From NCBI GenBank assembly GCA_007922195.1, contig ML682067.1:2748495-2812494 (forward strand): a DNA stretch of 64,000 bases, given 5' to 3'. Shown here piece by piece: positions 56,230 through 64,000 of this stretch. The notes under the pieces are model-generated. The model was not told the DNA's origin. It ran no database searches and was given only the letters and a program-made list of their open reading frames with translations. Each line of letters opens with the position of its first letter. Position 1 is the first letter of the stretch. The translations under genes were made by a program, and so were the position numbers. The stretch comes from Podocnemis expansa (Eukaryota > Chordata > Testudines > Podocnemididae).

Positions 56230-56474
56230 TAGCTAGGAGGCCAATTAAGTTGACTTAAGTCAACTCCTGGGCTACATTGGCTTAAGGCGACTTAATAAAG
56301 TTGACTGAACTGCTGAGTCGACTTTTCAAGTGAGAGTCATGAAGTTGACTTAAGCAAAAGTTAGTCTGACCAGAACTTAATACCACCTTAATACCTTCCC
56401 AGTGTGGCCAGGGCTTTGTTTAAGTCAACTTAAGGGCCTTTAAATTGATTTAAACCTGTAGTATAGACATACCC
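56230..56474. mobile_element. Harbinger MITE right end (AAGTTGACTTAA type)
   Basis: TTAAGTTGACTTAAGTCAAC-type foldback units precede the right TIR GTAGTATAGACATACCC, ending 56474. No left TIR next to it; the candidate partner is 54316. Confidence 0.6.
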
Positions 56475-59162
56475 CAAGTGTTCCTCCAGATCCAGCAGCA
56501 GCTGCTCTTCCTAGTTCCAATAGCCCCTGGTACCCTCCCAGCAGTGGAACAAAAACCCATTGAGGAGAGTTCCTCTGGGTAACCAGACTTTTGCAATTGC
56601 CATACAAAAAGTACAGGATCCCAGATGGGATCAAGAAGTGGCTCAGAAAACAATCTTGTTCTTATTAATACTTCCACACTTTGAAAGAGTTCGAGTACAC
56701 AGGTTATGTAGCAGGCCCCACAGATTCATCCTAGATAACTTTTCCAGATGTGAAGGGACCATGGACTGCATCCATTGCCACGTGACTACAAAGCTACACT
56801 ATATGCAAATCCATTGCACATACCACATACACTAAGCAAAAGCAGACTAGAGCAAGAAGGTGTAACATCAAAACTGGCCTCAAAGGCAGCTGCCAAACTG
56901 TGTAATCTTCCTACAGGAAATTTATTGCACATAGACCATCATGATATTCCCCACTGGCATTCACCACAAGAAGTTGTGTGCTTTGGTAACCCCCTCCATG
57001 TATTACAGCTCAAATCCAGCTTTTCCCTCAGCACAACAAGCATCTGGGGGCTGCACAATCACTGCAAGACACAAAGCTTAGTTCTGTGGGGACAGGAACA
57101 TGGGCAGGGCAGAAGAATGAGCTTCTGTGTAGACATTCCTACTGCACTCCAAGGGTCTGTGGAGGATGCTTCAGCTGTCGCCATGTGGCACTCTCAACAG
57201 AGTAACTCCTTAGTCATTCTGGAGCCTTGGAAGTAAATTCCTCCACCCACATGCATCTATCCAGCACCTGGCTTAGCTACTCCTCGGAAGAATCAAAAGG
57301 TCTGTTTTTGGAAGAGAGGCCTTTCTTAATGAGGAAATGCATGCCTGCACTTTGTGCCCAGGAACAGAGTGTGGGCACAAATTGGGGTTTTGGAGGGGCA
57401 AAATACTCAGATTTCCAGCCCGGATTCATTCCTTGGGCGCTAACCTTGTATTTGCAGAAAAAAAAAGGCAGGTCCAAGAATCCCCCAAATAGTAAAAATA
57501 ATCTACTCTTGCTTCTTGCTGATTTCCATTTTCACTAGATACTATTGCAAAACTGCTATTTTTAACTTCTGAAAATAAGTTTCAAAGGTATTTTCTGTTG
57601 GCTAAATGTTTAGGTAAAATTACTTCAGGTACTGACAGGAATTTAGCTCAGAGCTTGAAATATTTGTGGAAAGTGTGTGTAGTGGGGCCCAGTAGAGAGT
57701 CATGCAAGCAGTACACTGGTTGCCATGATACCATAAATGTTGATGTCTATTGATTGGCCCAAAGTCAAGCCTCATTTCATCGCACAAGGCATTTGTACCT
57801 GACTCTGGGCAGGGCACCTTCAGGGTAATTCAGTTCAATATTTTAGTTAGTAGGCAGCGCCTCTTCCTGTCAAACAGTGGTTGTCTTTGCACTGCTTCTT
57901 TTTAAAAGAGTGCTATCTCAAACCATGAAAGAAAATGCTTTGCATTTCTGCATCACTCACTTCTCCATAAACCATGTGTGGATACTGCCTAATCTGTTGC
58001 TAAGCCAGCTCCGTCATTTTAGGGATGGCATTGTCACATGACTAACATCACAGGAACACACTCTGAAATCCTTATTCCAGCCACTGTGTTCACTGATCCT
58101 CGGGACTGCTGGGCTGGTTTTTAGCTTAAAAGCTACAGTTCCTTAGAAATCCTCTATGTGCATTGGGAGGTTGTACACTGCATCGTACCTTAGGGTGATG
58201 ACAAACACCTGTGTATACAGCCAGCTGTGCTAGCCAGAGTAGAAGGAACGTATGTGATGGATCTTGGCCTCTTTAGCACCATATGCAGCCTTAGAACATT
58301 AAAATTGATCAGTCCCCCTATTACCAGGAGTGCAGAACAGTGATGATCTCCACCCCTTTCTCAAAAGGCACAGGGCCAGAGGAGCAATCAATGTTCTTCA
58401 CATCCTATCTGCTCTTTATCCCATGGCACCCTTCACAGAGTCTAGGCTCAGTTGTCACTAAGCCCTAGTTTATAAGCACTGTGCTTTTCTGCAGCAGTCA
58501 ACGGGAGATAAACCAGGTACATAAAATAACTTGCACATCTTCTGATGAATTGTAAGCATTCCCTACACATTATGCTAGGCCGACCAGAAATGCCTTCTGA
58601 TTGGCTTCCCAATATTCCAGTTCTGGGGCTGGAGTTGCTAGGGCGAATTCTGTATCAATTGAGTGCATCTACACAGACCACTCAATCAAACGTGGAAGAT
58701 CATGCTGACAGCAGCAATTTTGCCACTATCAGTATAGACTTAGCTTGAGTCCTGCCTCAATCAAAACTCCCATTGACTTCACTGGAGTTTCGCTTAAGGA
58801 AAGGAGTAAGTACCTCAAGGATTTCGTCCATAACAATCATATGGAGAAACTGTATTGAGATAGGACAGCAAGACAAGTAGTCATTCTGGCCTTAATCTCC
58901 ACCCTCTCTGTGCTTACAGCTAGTTCTCATCTATGGTGAGATATCTGATATCCCAACATTTTAGACATATCCTATTCTGTGATGTCTAGTTTTGTTGTAG
59001 TCTTTCAAAGACTTGTAAAAAAATTGGCATTATATTTAAAAATTTCAGTTAAGCAAAATCAACCAACCAGAAAATGATGTAAAAAAACAGAAGACAGGGT
59101 CATCCCAAAACTCTGCCAAATGGAAATCATAAATTTTCATTAAATTGTTTCTCAACTCTAAC
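56475..59162. other. No gene seen
   Basis: About 2.7 kb of unique-looking sequence. Frames of 153 codons (56775-57236) and 103 codons (57227-57538) overlap each other and show no recognisable domain; I do not call them genes. Confidence 0.4.
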
Positions 59163-59272
59163 TAGAGTGACCAATGTCCCAATTTTATAGGGAGAATTTG
59201 GATATGTATGTGTCTTATATTGGCACCTTTTACTCCTGTCCCATTTTTGACCCTTGCTATCTGGTCACTCTA
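59163..59272. mobile_element. Short MITE, 110 bp (TAGAGTGACCA ends)
   Basis: TAGAGTGACCA faces TGGTCACTCTA, a perfect 11-bp TIR. The interior ATGTCCCAATTTTATAGGG and CCTGTCCCATTTTTGACCC are diverged inverted arms. It resembles a very common sauropsid 'tagggtgaccagatgtccc' repeat. Confidence 0.75.
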
Positions 59273-59487
59273 ATGCCAATGCTAGATCAGACAACTAATA
59301 CCCCACTCCTCCAAATCAGTAAGTAAATCAATCATGAAACTAATATGACATTTTTGGCCATCCCATTGTTCACTCTTCTTGTGGATTTTACCTTTCACGC
59401 CGTCTTGTCTATTTAGACAATATTGTCTCATTGTTTCCTAATACTCCCTCATCAATCTGTATGCATATGTTATCTCTCATCTTATAC

Positions 59488-59590
59488 TTGGATTTTAAGA
59501 TCGTTGGGGTAGGGCTTTCTTTTGGTTGTGTCTACACAATGGGGTCTTGGTCCATGACTGGGGCTACAATAAAATAAATAAATAATATTC
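59488..59590 (+). repeat. Old dispersed repeat ('caatggggtc..gtccatgactgggg')
   Basis: TTGTGTCTACACAATGGGGT, then GGTCCATGACTGGGGCTAC and AATAAATAAATAATA. Same family as the halves around the MITE at 3446-4388. Confidence 0.5.
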
Positions 59591-59733
59591 CACTTTCAGT
59601 TGCTTCCAGTAAAGTTACTCCATGACCTCTCTGCAACCGAGTGAGTAACAGAACAAAATCAGTCCAATTAAAAAAATTATTTTGTGGAAAATGTAAAGTT
59701 ACTACTTTTTCTTCTTCGTTCCAAAGGGGTAGC

Positions 59734-59905
59734 CATGTTCATCTAGTTCAGCAAAATAAGCAAGAAGTCCTGTGGCACTTAAAGACTAACAAATTTATTT
59801 ATCGCATGAGCTATCGTGGGAGAAAATCCCACTTCGTCAGACACTTCTGACAAAGTGGGATTGTCTCCCATGAAAGCTCATGCGATAAATAAATTTGTTT
59901 TTCTT
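59734..59905. repeat. Foldback 'cctgtggcac' repeat
   Basis: The head GGGGTAGCCATGTTCATCTA precedes the left arm. Arms 59788-59841 and 59846-59899 are near-perfect inverted copies (ATTTATCGCATGAGC, GGGAGAAAATCCCACTT). Confidence 0.9.
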
Positions 59906-59906
59906 C

Positions 59907-59962
59907 TTAGAATCATCCAAGATTAGGGGTGGAAGGGACCACAGAAGGTCACCTAGTCTTAG
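59907..59962 (-). mobile_element. CR1 3' tail fragment, inverted
   Basis: TTAGAATCATCC, then GGGGTGGAAGGGACCACAGA and AGGTCACCTAGTCT, is the reverse complement of the CR1 3' end. It abuts the foldback repeat. Confidence 0.65.
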
Positions 59963-61164
59963 CAAATTTATTTTTCTTAACACTGAGCATTTTTATTTTA
60001 TGACACAGCTACTGTAACATATTTCTACAGAATTTTGAATACAACAGAACAATATTAATATCAGTAAGCTGTCTCTACATATATACATCTGGAAGTGTAT
60101 GTGAAAGAGAGATACAGTGAAAATTAAAAAAAAATGGGTCCTAAAGTTAAGCTCCTAACCCCACATTTAGCTAGTTAAATAATGTTGAGTACCCAGCTAC
60201 TTCCTGTGGAAACTATCTGACACTCAGTGCTTCTCAAAGAAATCAGGCTCTTCACTTAGGTACTTAAATACATACTTAGCTATAGGTAGAGATGCATGCA
60301 TCATTTAATTTTAGGCATGCGTTTCTGAATATCTTGACCATAGGCTTTTGTGTATGAACATTCCTTTCTTGCCCCTTAACCAGGTCATGTGCCCATAGGA
60401 ATCAGAGAGAGTTTTGCCTGAGTTAAATTTGCTGAACAAGCCCTGTATGTTTTACCCAAAATGTTCAAATCTACATATTCTAATTTCTCACTATACCTTC
60501 CAACTGCCCAGCTGCAAACCCATGTTTTGCAGCCAGAGGGGTGATGGGCAGGAGTGTAGCCACCCACTATTTTCCGTCCAGGCTCCTGAGTCTGTGATGC
60601 CCCAGTTGCTAGGTAAATTGTTACTTAGCAAGTGAAGCTGTGGAAGGAGGAGGGAAAGGTGGTGAGATGAGGCCTGCCCACTGCAGCTCCTGGCAGCAGC
60701 ACAAACTTTGCTGCTGTAGCTGCAGGGACAGTCAATGGCCAGCCACAGCCATGGTGCCAAAGTTCATGCCACTGCCCGGCACTGCACTGAGCAGGCCTTA
60801 TCTCCAAGTGCTTGGGCCCTGGCCCATCTGTGGCTATGCCCCTGTTGATGGGTCATTAGTGGTATCACCTTCAAATTACACCTTGTGGGTTGCTAATTTT
60901 ACATGTTATCATCCCTGTGCATTATGACTACCAAATCAAACATAGCATTGTAGCAACTATTCAGTGGGTGCTCTCCTACTCCACAACACCAAAAGGGACA
61001 CCAACCTTTCATTGCATTACCATGTGCCTTGGCACTCAGGCTTACGGCTTCACTCTAGTTTGGCCCAGCTGCCCCTCCCTTGTCTAGGCCAAATAAGTGA
61101 GTGGAGTTGTGACATTATGCATAGGAGTCACAGTGCTGCATGACCCTATGTTTCTATGTTGCAG
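59963..61164. other. No confirmed gene
   Basis: AT-rich, then a GC-richer patch at 60620-60850 with inverted CTGCAGCTCCTGGCAGCAGC/GCTGCTGTAGCTGCAG motifs that may be an old hAT-type repeat. Confidence 0.35.
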
Positions 61165-61219
61165 CACATGGAACAGATAGCCAAGTCCAGCCACATGACC
61201 CAAGAGCCACTGCTGCTGG
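61165..61219 (+). other. Candidate 55-nt internal exon (unconfirmed)
   Basis: TTTCTATGTTGCAG precedes an open 55-nt segment reading HMEQIAKSSHMTQEPLLL. GTGAGT follows directly at 61220. Splice signals are good on both sides and one frame is open, but I recognise no protein family and no neighbouring exon. It may be chance or a transposon exon. Confidence 0.2.
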
Positions 61220-61989
61220 GTGAGTGTAGGAAGGGCTCCCTCTTCATCTTCTGGCCTCACTTCCCAGCCTGGGAATTAGGCTTATGGTGTGGGGGCAGAG
61301 GATGCTGTCATGTGTAGTCAGTGCTTGAATAGGCACTGTATATACACCTAAAGGCTGGGGCGGGAAGGTATGGTAACCCCCTTAACCCCATCCTCTAATG
61401 AGTTCCACAACTGCTACAGCTTTGTCAGGGTAAAGAGCTACTGCACGTTGTGTGCATGTGACTGATATTTTCAAGGCGCACACTGAGGAAAGATGCTCCA
61501 ATGGTCTTCAAACGAATGGGGAAAAAAACTGTGGTGCTGTACTGTGTTTGTGATCATGTTATTAAACACTGTTTTTGTACATGAAGAGGGGGGCAGACAA
61601 GTTCCATCTGGATGATTTAGTGTCTGGACTCCTTATCTTAGCTACTCCTAAAACCCAGCTACAAGGGTGAGGCTAATGGCTAGGTTCTTCAAGAGACAAG
61701 ATTTTTTTTTTTTGAGACTTCAAGAATCAAGTGCAAATACAAACATGGCCCTTGTAGAGGCAGCTTGATTCCTCTTGTGGAGATCATTATGAGGGGATTT
61801 GGCTTAGGGTGTCAAAGACCTCTGAATATTAAAGGAAGCATTCTGATGCCAGATAAAAATTGGTTTGGCCAAAAAGGCTCCACAGCGGCTAATTGTCAGG
61901 TGCACACAGATAGCCAAATTCATGCCCAGTGTAACCCCATGGATTTCAATGGACCACCACCATCTATTGTGTTTACAATGTGTTAAAAG

Positions 61990-62343
61990 CAGGGCCGGCT
62001 CTACCCATGAGTCAATGAGGCACTGGCTTGGGGGGCCACAGGTTAGGGCTGCTGGGAGGTGGGGTGAGCTGGCCCAGAAGCTGGATCCTGTGCTTCGGCC
62101 TCTCCCCTGAGCCAGCCACTCCACCCCCACCAATGGGCTGGCCCACCCTCCATAGGGAGGAACAATCAGCACAGAAGCATGGTGGGAGAACGGAGCCCGG
62201 CCTCTGGGACTGTTCCCTGCCCTGGGGGTGGGGTGAGGCAAGCCAGCCCAGAGCAGAGGCTGGGTTCCACTCTCTCCCCCCACCCCCAAGGGCGCCAAAC
62301 CAAAAGCTGGCTCAAGGCGCCACAATCCCTTAAGACAGCCCTG
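61990..62343. mobile_element. hAT MITE, 354 bp, 6/8 TSD
   Basis: CAGGGCCGGCTCTACCCATG faces CCTTAAGACAGCCCTG. Flanks are GTTAAAAG (61982-61989) and CTTAAAAC (62344-62351). The interior is GC-rich and noncoding. Confidence 0.75.
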
Positions 62344-62351
62344 CTTAAAAC

Positions 62352-63794
62352 CAGTAAAATACTCTTCAGTCACGTAAGTTTACTATAACTGAGGCTACCA
62401 AGGTGTTAGTTGTCCAACTGGCAGCCGGAGAGGCAGTTCACTCTGCCTCTCCCAGGATTTTCAGCGGCATGTAGTGCAGTGGATTCAGTGCATCCCTGCT
62501 CCCAATAGCAGCAGCACCCTGTGAAGCAGTTGGCAGAGTCTCCACCCACAGTGCAGGGAGTAGTTGTTTTTGAATTGGTTTGTGTTAGCCTGTGCTTTAT
62601 GGATTCTAAACATGGTGCATTAAAATGTGGTGCAGCAAGGGTATGAGTAATTGCAATAGCCACAATTAAGAAAAGTTGATGTGGAGAATAGAGCATTTCA
62701 TTCAAAGTGGGAAGAAAATTACTTGTTCTTTGAAAGTGATGGGCACCCACAATGACTTGTGTGCTTACAAGTGACAGATTTGACTACCATCTCTGGCTTG
62801 CCACTATGAATAGTGATACTGATATTGGGATTCTAGTGTGAAAAAAATCTTTTCCCCCCCTCAGTATGCTCATGGAGAGGTCAGCTTATGTGTCTTATTT
62901 TATTGCATTTCTTCTTAATGCTTTTAATACCTTAATTGCTAAATCCTCCTTAACACCTAAAAAGCACATGTGCATATGTAGGATGTGATTTGCAAATCTG
63001 GAAGTATATTTCTATATGTAGCCCAGAGAAGTGCCTCAAATTTAGTAGCTGGCCCACAGCAATGAAGAGGCAGAACAATACTATATAGGGCTATGACATC
63101 CACAATATAAAAATAAATAGCATTGGAAAAATTAGTGCATCAGGAATGCAGAAGAAATCATGCTGTACAACCTGACTTCTTTCACCTTTTATCTTTTTTA
63201 AAAATGAATTTAACTTTTTTGTCCACCACAAAAGCCGCTCTCTCTCAAAATGATCTCATCATGTTGTTTCTATTTTTAGAGTCAAGGATTTACTTTTTGC
63301 AAACGTAAGGCAGGCTTAGAAGCTGTGCCTAGCAGCTTCAGAAGGAGGCAACTAATCTGCATGGGTTTAATATTTGTATGAGCACAAAGAACACATTAGC
63401 ATAAATACACTATGGGTGCAGAGCAAGATGGGTAATGGTATTTGGGGTTGATCTGATCACAAATCTGTCAATATCTGTAATTCTACTGTCTTTGGTGATA
63501 TGCTACTCTCTGATTATTCCAAATCTGTTTGGGTTAGTTAAAGGGTAAAAGCTACCCTTAGCTAAAAGGAGACTTGTAAGAGAGGCCATCTCCTGTTTCA
63601 GCCTGGAAAAAGACAAGACAGGTGGGGTCTGCATAGCTATTTCTGAAGCTATGCTTGAGGTATTTGCCCCACTCCCTAGCCCCACTGTCAAATGATAGAT
63701 CTGGCTGGGCTTCTTTTGAGGCCTTTCTTTGTTATTTTAATGGAAGTAGCTGTTTGCAACTACTTGAGATTAAAGAGCTGAAATCACTGAAGAA
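62352..63794. other. No gene seen
   Basis: Unique-looking sequence without recognised elements. Confidence 0.4.
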
Positions 63795-64000
63795 CAGCAG
63801 CAGATGGAGTGAGCAGCAGACAGTGAGAGTGGTGAGCTGGGTGGTGAGAATGACTGGCGGGCAGAGCCAGCAGACAGTGAGAGCGGCCAGCAGCGAGCTG
63901 GGGCGGCATGAGTGACCTGTGGGCAAAGCTGATAGATGGTGAGACTGGCCAGCAGTGAGCTGGGTGGTGCGAGTAACCACAGGGTGGAGCTGTTGGACTG
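63795..64000. repeat. Minisatellite, about 62-66 bp unit, cut by window end
   Basis: Three or more units of CAGACAGTGAGAG(T/C)GG..GAGCTGGG(T/G)GG..GAGT(G)AC..GGGC(A)GAGC. It continues beyond base 64000. Confidence 0.8.

Noticed and set aside
56775..57236. 153-codon open frame on the + strand
   Set aside because: No domain, no splice context, no supporting neighbour; composition like surrounding noncoding DNA.

Overview
This is a 64 kb piece of a vertebrate (sauropsid) nuclear genome, most likely a turtle and plausibly a softshell. The host assignment is inference. It rests on three signs: CR1 LINEs dominate the retroelements; the small DNA transposons are PIF/Harbinger elements ending in GGGTATGTCTACAC-like TIRs and hAT elements with 8-bp target duplications; and a tRNA-Val/CR1 chimeric SINE and the 'cctgtggcac..taaagactaac' repeat are present. 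I see no confident host protein-coding gene. Long stretches look like AT-rich intergenic or intronic DNA, and only two weak candidate host exons are reported (11403-11436 and 61165-61219).

Layout. 1-2608: right part of an autonomous-type PIF/Harbinger element, with the last codons of its transposase (+) converging on a decayed two-exon Myb/SANT gene (-) and a right TIR. 2.6-12.8 kb: quiet DNA with Harbinger MITEs (3446-4388, 8194-8597, 10712-11212) and a hAT MITE (10275-10582). 12838-16434: a three-level stack of transposons inside one another. 17914-18797: a Harbinger MITE split by a hAT. 20-30 kb: hAT MITEs, foldback repeats and a decayed CR1 (22.3-24.36 kb) interrupted by a 796-bp TIR element and by a tRNA-Val/CR1 SINE. 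33.56-36.42 kb: an LTR-like repeat split by an antisense CR1; a second copy of the LTR-like repeat is at 51.5-52.5 kb. 37.56-38.97 kb: a 1.4-kb hAT carrying a minisatellite. 44.5-51.05 kb: apparent hAT ends with a shared target duplication enclosing a nearly full-length CR1 (about 45.0-49.58 kb). 50.3-50.9, 53.6-54.2 (with a 400-N assembly gap), 55.5-56.1 and 63.8-64.0 kb: GC-rich minisatellites. 59-62 kb: further MITEs and a foldback repeat.

How the parts relate. The most intact coding sequence is the CR1 at 45.36-49.51 kb. Its ORF1 has a zinc-finger-like N-terminus and an SGNH esterase domain, is broken by one stop codon, and carries a perfect 51-bp duplication. Its ORF2 has endonuclease and reverse transcriptase segments broken by several stops and frameshifts. 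CR1-type machinery would have mobilised the SINE at 24.1 kb, whose tail is a CR1 3' end. A Harbinger transposase plus Myb protein of the kind at the left edge would have mobilised the GGGTATGTCTACAC MITEs. Every coding copy visible here is damaged or truncated.
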